Shown here: positions 33,768-45,854 of the stretch, in pieces | Layout: every line of letters starts with the position of its first letter | How positions within the stretch are numbered: the stretch's first letter is position 1 | Origin: Gloeopeniophorella convolvens | Taxonomy: Eukaryota > Basidiomycota > Agaricomycetes > Russulales | Direction: 5' to 3' | Assembly: GCA_022496205.1 (NCBI GenBank) | Contig: WTXD01000003.1 | Span: 62,001 to 126,000 of the forward strand | DNA length: 64,000 nucleotides | Notes under the pieces: generated by a model | What the model was told of the DNA's origin: nothing | Seen by the model: only the letters and a program-made list of their open reading frames with translations | The model's database searches: none | Made by a program: the position numbers and the translations under genes

Positions 33768-34904
33768 TCACGCGGAATGGACGGCTGAGGACGCGCAGCC
33801 CGGCCTAGGGCACATGCAAGGGGTACAACACCGAGCCGTGTCCATTCCAATCGTGAGGCGATCCACGGCATCTTTCGAAGAGGTGCCTGCGTTTCGGTCA
33901 GTAGCGCACGGAGGGACCCAAGGGTGCGTGACATGGAGCCTGGCGTCTTTCGGGAGGTTCAGGGCCCGCAGCAGGTCCCAAATGCTCTCTGCCGTGCCGC
34001 TGAGGTATAGCTCCTGCAGCGCGGGAAGTTGGATCGTAGCAAGTTCCGACGAGGGTCGATCAAGGGGAAGTACGTCATAAAGCTCGAGTACTTGGAGTTT
34101 GGGCATGCGCGCTAGGGTGACGAGCATGTCGGCGACCGTCTTCCATTTGAGCGTAGTTCCTGACAATCGAAGGTGCGTCAGCCCTTGGTGGAATAGGAAG
34201 CAGTCCGCAGGAGGGTTGCACTGGTCAAGGCGCAGTGTGCGCAGTGACATGGGAACAATGGGCAACGTGGTGGCTGGGCCGGCAAGGCTGTTCCATTGGG
34301 GTGGGTGGACGGGCGCCAAGTCGAGTTCCTCAAGAACTGGTGCGCCGTGGAATGCTTGATGGTATAGGACGACGTTGATGATGTGCTCCCCGTCTCGGGT
34401 GCCCCAAGGTGAATGCATGCGTATCAAACGGATGCGGTCCATGTGCGCAAGTGCCGCCTGTAGTGCCTCGATCGAGGCATAGCCTTTGTCGAGATATTTC
34501 TCCTCGGAATCAAGGTGAAGGGTAATGGGGTGGGGGTGAGAGAGCTCGAGAGCACGGTTGGCCCATCGTATGCTCACGAGTGGAATGTCCGTCCAGAGGG
34601 CTTTGCAGCTCAACGCCACTTCGCGCCAATAGTGACAGACATGGCTGACAGCGACCCAGTGAGGCGTACGGATGGGTCCGAGCTTGGTGTAATTGCCAGA
34701 AGGATCGAGGTCTCGGCCGAGTGGCTTCATGCAGGGGGAATTGCGACCGCGGAAGAGGGGAAGATAGCAGAATATCTCGTAAAGAAGTTCAGGGGGTAGG
34801 AGAGTGATTGGATGGTCATCGTTGCTCATCTTGTGTGCTCGCAAAGATAGGCTGAGTCGACGGTTGAGCATAGCGGAAGTGAAAGGGACTATCTGAATGT
34901 CCAA
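33768..34904 (-). CDS. F-box domain protein 2
   Basis: Single-exon frame of up to 378 residues. An F-box is present at ITLLPPELLYEIFCYLPLF, then VAVSHVCHYWREVALSCKALWTDIPL, a hallmark of the large Agaricomycete F-box/LRR group. Leucine-rich repeats follow: LEELDLAPVHPP, SLRTLRLDQC, GLTHLRLSGT, KLQVLELYDV, ALQELYLSGT. It is shorter than typical members (about 500 residues), and the tail after the last repeat is Cys-rich and of doubtful coding quality, so the C-terminus may be truncated. A second in-frame ATG at 34829 (MSNDDHPITLLPPE) is an alternative start. A TATATA run lies about 65 bases upstream. It is likely to bind Skp1 in an SCF ligase. Confidence 0.8.
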   Translation of the reverse strand: MDIQIVPFTSAMLNRRLSLSLRAHKMSNDDHPITLLPPELLYEIFCYLPLFRGRNSPCMKPLGRDLDPSGNYTKLGPIRTPHWVAVSHVCHYWREVALSCKALWTDIPLVSIRWANRALELSHPHPITLHLDSEEKYLDKGYASIEALQAALAHMDRIRLIRMHSPWGTRDGEHIINVVLYHQAFHGAPVLEELDLAPVHPPQWNSLAGPATTLPIVPMSLRTLRLDQCNPPADCFLFHQGLTHLRLSGTTLKWKTVADMLVTLARMPKLQVLELYDVLPLDRPSSELATIQLPALQELYLSGTAESIWDLLRALNLPKDARLHVTHPWVPPCATDRNAGTSSKDAVDRLTIGMDTARCCTPCMCPRPGCASSAVHSA

Positions 34905-35978
34905 AGAGAAGTCAAGTAAGGCGGGTATGCAAGAAGAACAGCTGAAGCCTCAGGGTAGCCCCGCAGCCTATATATGTACCGAGAAAGCATAATCGGCCCA
35001 GTGTGTTAAAGGAGCTGCGCCGGAATAACATAAAGGAGCTCACAGGACAGAACCTTGTTTATGGAAGATTGAGCGAGTTTCTTCTATTCGGGGTAGGCTA
35101 TGAAGGTTGACTGGACGTGATCATTCGGGGAGGCGGATAAGGCAATTTGAGGAACTTTACAACACCATTGTGGCACCATCGCATGACGGCGGAGCCAATC
35201 CGCAGTTTATTTTGAGGGTTCATAGCTCACGAAGGTTAGGGGACATACGAGCGCAGACTGGAAATGGAGCTCGAACCATCTTAAGTTGAGGGGTCACAGT
35301 GCGATACTCGGCTTGCTCGATGCACGTCGTTCCTTCAACACGGCTGATGTTGTCTCTAGAACAATAGGAAACGCAGGGTTTTGTGCGCGCGACGCATCTC
35401 ACCGTGATTTACTCAAGTAGGACAATGGCACCCTCCGACGTCGCCATTGAGTCGTTGAACTTGCACTGCATCCTCGTGGCGTGGATGTCCTTGAGGAAGG
35501 GAGATCAATTTTTGTTGCGCCAAAAATCACAATGGGGCTGTGGGTGCCCTACAAGCCTACAGGGGCGAGGATGTGTGAGGTTTGAGCTAAGTGCCGCCAT
35601 GACGTGAAGATGATCAAGCCAAGCGCACACTCGTTTGGTGATCGAAGAGGGCTCCTATGAGATGCTTCGATGCGTTTTTGGAGATAACCTGTATAGCCTT
35701 CCGCCGGCATGTCATGGGCGTTGGGCAAGCGTTGGGTGTGGCAGGCACAGCGAGGAGAGCCATGGTACAGCGGCGAGGCTGGTGCCCAGCTTGTTGATTG
35801 GCTCTTGATTGGCTCCCGCTGGCCCCGGCTCCTCCAGCTCACGTGGAAACCCGGCCCGTGCTCTCCGTGCCTGCCAATGGTCGCTGCGGCCGTTGTCTGG
35901 CGTCGTTATTTACTCTTGAGTGTTGCTAGTGACTTGCCTATCGCCTTCTTCACACCGCTGGGTCCTTCGCCGTCCAGC
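34905..35978. other. divergent intergenic region, F-box 2 and CLC
   Basis: About 1.07 kb between divergent starts. No gene is supported. The last 200 bases before 35979 are rich in CT and may be leader sequence of the CLC gene. Confidence 0.45.
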
Positions 35979-38900
35979 ATGCCGCATAGCGACTCTGCGT
36001 CGTCTCGTGACTTGTGGCAGGATGATTGGGGCAGCACACAGTGAGCTCTGTGCGCATTTCCCGCGGAGCCTCGCTCACAAGGACGTGCACCAGCGGGTCG
36101 TCATCTACCTCCGACCCATCACGGTCACCGCCCCAGCCCGAGCTCCTGTCCAAACCTGGGCGCTCGTCTTACTCCGCAGAGCAGTATGAGCTTTCTCCGA
36201 ATCTCGAGGAATGGTCGCACAGCGCCCATCGACATCGACTACAGCCGCATTACCATGACGGAGATACTATCGACTGGTGGCACGAAGACGCGTCGGAGCG
36301 CGAACGATGGAAGGGATTGGTGTCACAGCAAGGCTTGAGGGGCCTGCTTGCACCATTGATGGACGTCTCCAAGTCATGGTTCGTCATGATTTGCACGGGC
36401 ATCTGTGTCGGTCTGGCAGGCGGGTGGTTGGACATCTTGGTCATGTGGTGAGTTTGGGCTCTCTATCCTGCATGCACGACTTGAATTATAGTGCGAAGGC
36501 TTTCCGGACTCCGGGAAGGCCGGTGCTCGCGAGGATTCTTGCTAAATGCAGTCGAGTGTTGCGCGGGGGTAGACGGTCAGTGGGCGCCTTGAACCGTCTT
36601 TGCTTTAACTGAATGCATAGCAGCCGGTGAGGTATGCCAAGACTGGCAATCCTGGGGAGAGCATATAGGTGTTAGCTCGATCCTAGGACAATCCCTCCTC
36701 CATTCATTCATATATATCCTACTATCCGTGCGTCCAGTCTTTCTCGTATCGCAATGTCCAGTCATCAAACTTGCCCCAGACCGCATTCGCAGCGAGCGCT
36801 GCTTTCCTTGTGATGTATTACGCCCCATAGTGAGCTTTCTATTCGTGCACTCGACTCGATGGCCTCTTTGACTGTGGAAGGTAGTGCATTCCATACAGGA
36901 AGTGAGCGTCATTTCCTTGTTGAGCATTGTGCGTCTAAGTCTGACGCTGCCTTCTAGTTCCAGAAATCAAGGCGGCGAGTCTGCTCTTGAAATGGGTTCT
37001 CCCTTCACTCACGCGAGTCGCGTAGATCCTCGGCGGATACGTCTTCGACACGTTCTTTAGTTCATGGACACTCCTCATAAAGGCACTGGGCCTTGCTCTC
37101 TCCGTCTCTTCAGGCCTCTCTCTCGGAAAAGAGGTAAACTATCGCACCTCTATGCACGCCTGTCACTCACAATATCAGGGCCCTCTAGTGCATGTATCGT
37201 GTTGCATGTCGTTTCTATTCATGAAAATATTCTCCCACTATCACCGAAACGAATGTACGCGACATCTTTCGGGCTCTCACCACTTTCTCATTTCGTGATC
37301 GCGTCTTATAGCGCAAAAGCGGAAGATACTAGCCGCCGCCGCTGCAGCAGGAGTCTCAGTAGCGTTTGGGAGCCCGCTCGGTGGTGTCCTCTTTGGACTC
37401 GAAGGTAATTGACCCTCCATGAGTCGACGAATACGCCATGCTCAGACAGCCCCTCAGAGCTCGATGCGTTCGGTAGCGACTTCGACGTGATGTGGCGTGG
37501 GTTCGTGACCTCTGCCACCGCGGCTGTCGCCCTGCAATACGTGGATCCCTTCAAGACGTCCAAGCTTGTGCTGTTTCAGGTTCGCCTCATCTCATCGACC
37601 ACTTTACCTCCCCGGTGACGATGTGCGCACGCAGGTGACCAGCGGAAGTGACACGTGGCTAGCTTTCGAGCTTGTTCGTATGCCTCCTCGGTTCTCTGCG
37701 CCACCGACTGACACCACATAGATTCCGTGGTTGGGACTTGCTGTGGTTGGGGTGCGCTCCCTCTAACATCTCTATTTGACAAGGCGTTTATACGGCCGTA
37801 TAGGGCGTCCTTGGCTCTTTCCTCATCAAGCTGAACGTTTCTGCTGCGGTGTATCGCAGAAACAGTATCTTACACGAATGGCCAATTGTAGAGGTCATAG
37901 GTGCAGCGGCAGTGACTGCCGCCGTGAGCTACCTTGTACAGTCCCTTTCGAAATTTCTACGGCAGGTCGCTGACGACTGCTTCAGGTCGTCTTCCTCAGG
38001 TGAGAAAGCTTTTCAATACTATGGCCAGATCGTGTTCATATGAGAGACCAGGGTCCCGACCTCAGAACTTGTCGCCAATCTTTTCCAAGAGTGCGATCCT
38101 CAACGTATGGATTTCCACGGATTGTGCAAGTAAGTTTTTGCTGCACTTCTTATGTACGTCATTAACATATCAAAGCCCGTCTGCTATGTGGGAGAATGTG
38201 TTCCTTTTAATATTGACCTGTGCGGTCAAGATTGGCTTCACTGCGTGGACTTTCGGCATGATGGTGCGTATCTCGTCAGATGAACGAATCCGTACTGAGT
38301 CTTCCTAGGTCCCAGCCGGAATATTCCTCCCAACGATTGCAATCGGTGCCACCCTTGGTCGGGCAGTTGGGCTTCTGACGTATGGGCGAATCGAACCTAG
38401 ATCTCGAAGTCCATGACCATGACCACGTTCTTAGTCAGGGGTTGTACCGCGCATATCCGAAAGCTTGGATATTCTCTGCCTGCCCTCCGGACCCCACTGT
38501 TCGCTGCATTTATCCTGGCTTCTACGCAGTCATTGGCGCTTCGTCGATGCTGGCAGGCGTGACTCGAATGACCAGTGAGTACATGACAAACAAAACAGGG
38601 GCCTGCTGACATCTTTTCAGTTTCCTTGGTTGTGATTGTGTTCGAGGTAAGGCGCAGATGCACACTATGGACGATATCTGACGTGAATTCAGCTTACGGG
38701 CGCGCTATCCCACGTCCTGCCTATTATGATCTCGGTCATGGTCTCGAAATGGGTCGCTGATGCACTCGGACAAGATGGCATTTACGCATCGTGGATAGCG
38801 TTGCGCCGCTATCCGTGGCTCAAGCCTTTCGAGTTCCGCGACAATGGCGAGATCGCAGCAGATGTGATGACGCCTGCACACAACTTGGTTGTCCTGCATG

Positions 38901-39471
38901 AGGGCTCCTCTCTCGGCGAGCTTAGTGAGTTCCCCGCCTGGGATGTGGGAAAGGTGGTTGATGTGATTTCTGATAGAGAGAGTTCTGGACACATGGGAAT
39001 ACCATGGATTCCCGGTTATGCGCGAAGATATTCTGCTGGGCTATGTATCGCGAGAGAAGCTCAAGTCGTTCATAGGTTCGTGCCCTGGCTATGCGCGAGA
39101 ATGGCGTTGGTTGACGCTACTTTCACAGAGCCTTTTCTCACAGAGGATGGCGCAGCAGCCCGGATAGGTGTATTTGGCGGACACGCTGAAGGCGACTCCG
39201 CAGATCTATCACCACTTCTAGAAGATGCTATGCAGCTGCGGAAGGAGGTACCTCTAGAATTTGTGGTGAACATGTTCCGCAAACTCGTATGTCCACCTCG
39301 TATTCGATCGCTTCCTGCTGCTCATGAGCGCGACAGAATCTGCGTCACATCATGTTCTCGCAGGCGGGGATGTTGACGGGCATGATCACCAAGACAGATA
39401 TCGTCGCTCTGTCGACCGCGCACTTTACCCACCGTGGCGCTCTTGCGGAGGATAGACCTACAAATCGATGA
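35979..39471 (+). CDS. CLC voltage-gated chloride channel/transporter
   Basis: Homologue of yeast Gef1, expected in Golgi, endosomal or vacuolar membranes, where it supplies Cl- for pH and metal homeostasis. It has about 18-20 short exons. From the start [17 protein letters not shown], the cytosolic tail leads to [21 protein letters not shown] (helix B). Filter and gate segments are [34 protein letters not shown] (with the gating Glu) and [18 protein letters not shown]. Later come [37 protein letters not shown] and [22 protein letters not shown]. The C-terminus has paired CBS domains ([10 protein letters not shown] ... EYHGFPVM and [22 protein letters not shown]). The intron 36975-37025 only fits with a GC donor (GCGAGT). 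The stop is at 39469-39471, after RPTNR. Confidence 0.9.
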
Positions 39472-40062
39472 TCTTTACTCCGTATATTGATAGAAACTGG
39501 AGGCCTTCCAATACTATTACGTTCTCACCTCTATGCTCGCGCTTCTTGAGCCACGAGAACGGGAATGGGATAGATGCCGGAGGGCATAGGTTGCACGTGA
39601 TGTTGCGAAGCAGGGTCTTCTCCCAATGTCCGAGTCATATGATTCTCCGCGCCCCGCAGCGCTTTCTCCGGGTCCCTCAACAGAGACAGTGTCCTTGTCC
39701 TCAATGCGAACAGCGTGGACCATCGCCTCGTCCCGCCGCTGGACTACTCACACCTCCCGCTGTGTTTGGCGGTGTTGATTCTGGTCAGCCTCCTCTCTAG
39801 CGCTTGGCGGCGGCGGCCGCGCGGATAAAGTATTTGTCAACATGAGCGCCCGTTGCGGTCCACCTCTTCGCGCCGACGCTCACTCCCCTCTTCAAAGCTT
39901 CACATCCTGGCCGTGCTACAGGTTTGGCAGCCAGACTGACATCACTGACATCTACACAATTGTATCCATATCCATAACCCTGTGCACATACCCAGGCCGT
40001 TACGGCTGCGCACTGGTGCGTCGGAGCCTCCTGTCTTAGAGCGCCCCGTCGTGGTAATCACT
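39472..40062. other. intergenic, CLC to F-box 3
   Basis: About 590 bases. No gene is supported; probably the CLC 3' end and the promoter of F-box 3. Confidence 0.45.
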
Positions 40063-41844
40063 ATGAACACCCCGAGCAGCATAAGTATGTTGAAGAAGAA
40101 GTCGAGCATTTCCCGCCTTGGTAGCGCTCTCAAGTCTCTCGTAGTGCAAGTAGCGATAGATGCCGGAAGGGCAGGACTTGCTTATGAGTCGGTCGCGTTC
40201 ACGTGAGTGCCCGTGCATTGGCCGACTTTTCTGGGAAACTCAGTATTTCAGAGATTCGCAGTGGTCCGACACCAAGGGATGGCAGGTCCACAAAGCAGAA
40301 ATGTACAGCTCCTCGTCAGGGTCCAGCGACCTCGAGGAGCCGCAGGAAATCGTTAGAGGCCGCGACTATTCGCTCGAACTCCCCGTCGAGATCCTGCAGC
40401 ACATCCTCCTACTATGCGCCGAGTCTTCCATGGCGGATCTTACGAACTGTCAAGACCGCGGACCGGAATGGATTGGCATAACAAGGGTCTGCCGACGCTG
40501 GCGCACCGCTGCCCTAGCGCACCACCGACTCTGGGCCCGCATCACACCAAACCTGACCAAAAAGTGGGCACATGTCCTACTGAAGCGGTCCGATCCTGCG
40601 CCCATTTCCGTACACCTCAACCTCGGCCAAGTCGGGGACAGCGAAGACGGGCAATGGACCTGCAGAGATGCTCTGGGCATCCTCAAAGACTCGGCGCGGC
40701 TCCGAGAGCTGTCACTCACCGGCTCCCGCTACTACCTGCAATACATCATTGACGCCCTCCTCTACCCCACGAAGCTCGACACTCTGGCGCTTTCTGCGAA
40801 GGACGGCTCCCTGCGCTTCCCACCCTTGGTGTTCGGCGGGGCAGCGCCCCTCCTGCGCCGCCTGACATACGCCTCCGGCTCCCACTTTCGCACCCCCACC
40901 TGGATGCTGGGAAACATCACAGATTTTGCGACGCCAGGCAGCTTCCCCTTACCCGAGCTGCTCGACGCGCTGCGGCATATGCCGCTCCTGCAGACGCTGC
41001 GCATTACGCGTTCGCACCAGACATGGTCCGCACCCGACACACCCGCCGCGGCGCCCGCGCCCGTGCCACTCGACCACCTGTCCCTCCTCTCTGTGACCGA
41101 CCACGCCCTCCCACGCTTCTTTGCGCTCCGCGCCGCGCTCGTGCTTCCGCCAAGCACACGCACACACCTCCGTGTAGTGACATCCGGATCCCGAGCTGGG
41201 AGCCCTGGGCGGACAAGCTCGTGCGCATCCAGCCGCTGCTCGCGGCCGCAGGCGGCCTGCGCCGGCTCTCGGTGTCCGGCACGCCGCACACGGGCGCGTT
41301 CCGCGCGCGCAGTGCCGCCGACGGTGCCGACGCGCCAGGCAGCGTGCGCTTCGAACTGCGCTGGGCGCGGTGCGCTGCGCTGGACGCGGGCAGCCGCACC
41401 CTGCACGCGACAGATAGCCCGTTCTACTATCTCGCGGGGCTCTGCGTGCGCCTTGCCGCCGCGCCGCACGCGACGCATCTCACGGTCGCCGCCGGAGATG
41501 GGGAGCCCGTCGGCCGCTGGGTGTCCGTGCTGCGCCAGCTGCCCGCGCTTGAGACGCTCGCGGTACGCGGCGGCGGATCGACAGGCACGCTGCGCTCGAT
41601 GGCGGGCGGATGCCCGGATTCGGCCCCCACGTGTCCACTCTTGCGCGAGCTGCGGCTCGTCGGCGCGCGCGTCGCAGACGCCGCGGCGCTATGTGCGTTT
41701 TTGCGCGGAAGGACATCGGGCGCAGGCGAGGGGCCGCAGCCGCAGCGGCTCGTGGTCATATTCGAGGGGTGCGTCGTGGAGGCGGCCACGCTGGCCGAGC
41801 TGCGCGCCAAGTGCGGCGGCGCAGCGGAGTTTGTGGTATTGTAG
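40063..41844 (+). CDS. F-box domain protein 3
   Basis: F-box/LRR-type protein. A first exon, 40063-40202 (MNTPSSISMLKKKSS ... YESVAFT), joins through a 49-nt intron to the exon from 40252 (DSQWSDTKGW). The F-box reads LELPVEILQHILLLCAES, and the downstream mark is GITRVCRRWRTAALAHHRLWARI. Repeats include LRELSLTGSRY, LDTLALSAKDG, LLQTLRITRS, LRRLSVSG and LETLAVRGG. Near 41180 the frame must change by one base to keep coding quality (LPPSTRTHLRV, then IRIPSWEPWADKL). Either a 1-base deletion or an 80-nt intron with a poor GTGTAG donor, ending in GCCGCAG, could explain it. The second half is very GC-rich (Ala/Arg-rich) and ends in EFVVL. Confidence 0.72.
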
Positions 41845-42609
41845 ATCCAGGCGCAGCGCGGCAGACGGACGTGGTGGTACTATTTTACTTTGGCTTTACT
41901 TAATTTACTCGGACTCTGGGCAGCGGGCTAATACTTCATATCGTAGACCGTTTCTTAATGTAGTGGTTGCTCCATCAGCTGTGTGGGCATGCGATCTATA
42001 TATCACTCCAGGAGAATACTTGCACGCAAGCTCCTTATATGTATGCGTACATGAATCACCGTCTCGAGTCTGATGCTCTGTGATATATCTGCTCGAGGAC
42101 GAGCAACATACATTCTTTATCGAGAATACTTACATAATATGTTTTTCTGTGCGAGACATACACATACCAAATAAAAGAACCGACGGCATAATCCGAGATT
42201 AGATTAGATAAGCTTATCACTGGTGGCACTGCGCAACTGAAAATAAACGACATGATTCATGCGATGAAAGACATTTCATGGGATCTATTTCTCGCAGAGT
42301 AACCAAGCCCCGATTTCCGTCATCCATGATATATCTCAAGGCCGGTAATCAGGGTCGGTAGACTGGTTTACACGCCTTATGTCTGGGGATGAAAACACCC
42401 GCAGCCCCAGGGGAATCGGGATGCGAAGCACACGCGACACATGGGAGATACCGTTACATAGTGAGTGTGCTGCAATGGTCTACTCGTGCCAATAGGTGCG
42501 ATACAGTGCCGGGAAAGTACAAGTGCCACATCCTAGCGTACACAGGTTCCGTCCGTCTAGGCCACACACGGCGCAGCCGCCAGCGTCGCGCGCCCGCCCC
42601 AGGCGCGCC
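41845..42609. other. convergent intergenic region, F-box 3 and ZIP
   Basis: About 765 bases between convergent stops. It is AT-rich between 41880 and 42250, as 3' regions here tend to be. No gene is seen. Confidence 0.5.
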
Positions 42610-43993
42610 TCACGCCCACTTCCCGAGCAGTGCCATGATCCCGCAGCCAAACAGCATGCACGAGAGCGCGTACAGCAGCTTCGCGTTGCTCGCCTCGCGC
42701 ATCTCGCGGCTGAAGAGGAACTCGTGCGCGAGCAGCTCGACGAGCCCCGTGTAGATCAGGATGCCCGCGCTCAGCGCGTCGAGAACACCTGATACCACAC
42801 TCGCGCGCGCCGAGCCGGGGTTGTACGTCGTACGCACGCCCAGGCCCACCGCGATTCCGAGCGGCGTTGTCAGGCCATAGAGGAGCGCGGCGAACACGGG
42901 CACGTGACGGTAGCGCCGGGGCATGGATAGGTATGCCAGGCGCGAGCCGATGCCGAGGCCTTCGAAAAGCTCTGTGGGGTACGTGCGTCAGCAGTGTAGA
43001 GGCGATAGGTAGGCGCGCGCGCGTACGGTGGAAGACGATAACAACGAAGAGTATTTTGAACCCTTCATCGACGGCCAGGGTGAGCCCAATCAAAACACTG
43101 TTCGGGTATTGCTATTGAGTGCTATTCTCGGTCGGATGCATGCAATCTTACCTATGGAGGATGACGCCAAACTCGAGGATGGCGATGCCAATCACCTGCG
43201 CGGCGGCGCCCTCATCTGATACCAGCTCGTCGTGCTCGTGCACTTGGCTATCATCGCTGTCGACAGACTTCTCTTTCTTCTCGCTCTCGAAAGCCACGGT
43301 TTCGATGTCTAGCTGCAGCGAAGGAGGGTCGCCGGATACGGGCGCGGACGATACGGCAGGGCCGCTTTCTGGACCATGGGCGGACAGCGCACCCACGCCG
43401 TGTCCGTGCGCGTCTGAATAGGGAGGTAAAGATAGCAGGTCACGTCAGCTCACAGCGTGTCACGGGGACGGGCATGCGCACCATGCCGGATGCCGAGCTT
43501 CTTGAGCTTTGCCGTGCCGATGCGGAAGGCAAGCAGCTCTACGATGAAGATAAAGAAGATGGACGCTAGGGCGAGGGCGAGGGCATAGGGCTGGGCACGT
43601 GCGGCGTCAGCTGGGAATCCACGCTGAAACAGGGTTGCTATGAGGGCGTACGTAGTCGCGCCAGGCGTCGCTGAGACACGGCGAGCTCAGCTCGTCAATC
43701 GCAGGGTCGAGAAGATGAATGAAGGCGGTGGCAATGATGACGCCCGAGCCAAAGTACTTTGCGAATCTGTTGCCGTCGGGCTTTATCAGCAAGGTGCCAA
43801 TGGCCGAGACGATGACGACGCACTCGAACACACTATGGGGAACGGCGATCACAGTCGACTTGCGAGCTAGAACCGGAAAGAGAGCACCGAATGTACTGCC
43901 GGCCCAGATGATGAATACGGAGGCGATGCGAAGGCCGGTGTAGGTGGTGGCTCCGCCACCTGAGCCGCAGTTGAGGGAATCGTCGTCGGACAT
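42610..43993 (-). CDS. ZIP-family zinc/iron transporter
   Basis: Zrt1/Zrt2-type plasma-membrane metal importer with eight predicted TM helices. Exon 1 (43993-43652) starts MSDDDSLNCGSGGG and holds TM1-3: ASVFIIWAGSTFGALFPVLA, SVFECVVIVSAIGTLLI and KYFGSGVIIATAFIHLLDPAI. A 61-nt intron joins SDAWRDY to PYALALALASIFFIFIVELLAF. The cytosolic loop carries a His/acid cluster (QVHEHDE), a likely metal sensor. TM4-5 contain the binding sequence VIGIAILEFGVILHS followed by VLIGLTLAVDEGFKILFVVIVFHQLFEGLGIG (the His of the first and the HQ..EG of the second are the metal ligands). The end is CMLFGCGIMALLGKWA. The gene is probably zinc-regulated; no element was identified. Confidence 0.92.
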
Positions 43994-45290
43994 GGCGGGA
44001 GAGTGAGAGGAGAGGAGCCGAGGAAGGAGGGAAAGGGGAAAGTCGAACTAAAGGACGGATAGAAGAGTGCTGGCGGAGACTGCGAGGGTGCGCGAGGAAT
44101 TCGTGCCCTGCTCGTGCTCTCCACCACTTTTTCCTTTTTTTCCGTCTTTTCCTTCTCTCCCTCGTAACCGCGAGGGTCCCCGCGACATCATTCCCCACTC
44201 CGTGGCGTATCTCCCCCTCTCTTCAACTGCCTTCCCACGTCTGCTCACCCAGTCGAGACCGATATATTGAGCGAGAGTATCCAAAGAGTATCTCAAGAAA
44301 CACAGAGGTCAAACCTGTCCATGGCGCACGGTGTACACGAGGGGGACCGTTGGATGCATGTCGGAAAAGGCGCCCATGCGAGTACCCTCGCAGTCCCGCA
44401 TCGATCCTCGAAAGCCTCGTCCAATCACAGCTCTCCAGATGCCACCACTACACTCCGGAGGGAAAACAAACCCGCATGCTTTCTCCAAGGGCCCTCCAGG
44501 CACTGGACTTGCAACGAAATAACACTCCATTCACATGCCAGCATCTCCGTCCTCAAACACGCAGGCGGCACCACATGTTACTGAAGATCTCAACCGTTCA
44601 ACTTCGCCGTGTCCCAAAGTGTCAGCTTATATCCCAGGGGCGAAGACATCATTCAAAATCTGTTTCGGAGGTGCTCAGATCGCCGCGACGAGCTTGGACA
44701 TCATCTGTAACCTTATAGGCCACCGGGTGATGCAATTGCTATAAACCGCGACCGCGAGGGTGCGCTGGTTATCTGCCAAGTGCACATTTTCCCCGGTCTG
44801 CGCGCATCACACCGCATAGGCGACTTGCACCCGCACAGTTTCCCAGCGGCGGCCGCACAGTTCCTGTACAGTAAAATAGCAGCATGCCCGACCGGGTCGC
44901 CGTCGGTCATGTGCAGACTTGTTTGGTCCACATAGGAGCCTCCTTAAGCTTCTTCAGCTTGGCCGAGGGCGCCGGCGCGCCGTGCTATTCGCGTTCAGCC
45001 TGTACACTCAGATCATCTTCTGAATAGATTGCAATACGTTATGCCCTGTCGCGCCATCTTGGCTCACGATGTTCAGGCAAGGCGTCCAAGTGCGTGCAGA
45101 AATTGAGGCCCCGTGGGACCTTCAATGGCCTTCAATTGGTCAGTGCGTCAGCGCTTCAGCGTCCGTAATTCCGGCCCGGCCGAAGCTGCCGAGGCCTCCA
45201 CGACAGCCTGAGCACGCGGCGAGACGCCGTGTGCTTGCTCATCGTCCTCGGCGTCGTGCGCAGACACTCACCGTGACCACCACAACTGCC
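43994..45290. other. divergent intergenic region, ZIP and Erv1
   Basis: About 1.3 kb. Short open frames occur on both strands but without motifs. A pyrimidine-rich tract near 44115-44160 and a TATATT at about 44261 lie upstream of the ZIP gene. Confidence 0.45.
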
Positions 45291-45854
45291 ATGAACATCA
45301 ACGCCACGCTTACACCGCCTTCCAAGTCGGCACCTCTCCCACCAGGCATGGTCCTAGGTCCCGACGGCAAGCCCTGCAAAATCTGCACCTCCTTCCGGAA
45401 CTGGCAGCCGCCCACCAACCGGGGCACCCAGCGCAAGGGTGCCACCGCAGCAGCAGCTACTGCAGTTGCCTCTGCCACAGCTGCTGCAGCCGCAGCGGCT
45501 GGCGCGCGCCCAGAGCACTGCCCGCCGGACGTCGAGGCGCTCGGCCGCGCGACCTGGACCTTCCTCCACACCACGGCCGCGTACTACCCCGAGGCGCCGA
45601 CGCCGACGCAGCGTGCGCACATGCTGCAGCTGCTGCACGCGCTCCCGACGCTCTACCCGTGCTCGCACTGCGCAGGCGACCTTGGCAAGCGCATACAGCG
45701 CCGCCCGCCGGACGTGCGCTCGCGTGCGTCGCTCGGCGCGTGGTTGTGCGCGACGCACAACGAGGTCAACGACAAGCTGGGAAAGCCGCAGTTCGATTGC
45801 GCGAAGATCGACGAGCGGTGGAAGGATGGACCGGTGGATGGGAGCTGCGATTAG
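45291..45854 (+). CDS. ERV1: Erv1/ALR FAD-linked sulfhydryl oxidase
   Basis: Mitochondrial intermembrane-space oxidase that reoxidises Mia40 in the disulfide relay and passes electrons to cytochrome c. The preferred start at 45291 (MNINATLTPPSK) gives 187 residues; an in-frame upstream extension to 45069 is Arg-rich and could be a presequence, so the start is open. It contains the shuttle CxxC (CKICTSF), an Ala-rich linker, the FAD-domain block LGRATWTFLHTTAAYYPE, the active-site CxxC YPCSHCAGDL, and the structural pair LCATHNEVNDKLGK ... FDC (CX16C). No intron is needed. The long Ala run (TAVASATAAAAAAAG) is unusual. Confidence 0.92.
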   Translation: MNINATLTPPSKSAPLPPGMVLGPDGKPCKICTSFRNWQPPTNRGTQRKGATAAAATAVASATAAAAAAAGARPEHCPPDVEALGRATWTFLHTTAAYYPEAPTPTQRAHMLQLLHALPTLYPCSHCAGDLGKRIQRRPPDVRSRASLGAWLCATHNEVNDKLGKPQFDCAKIDERWKDGPVDGSCD

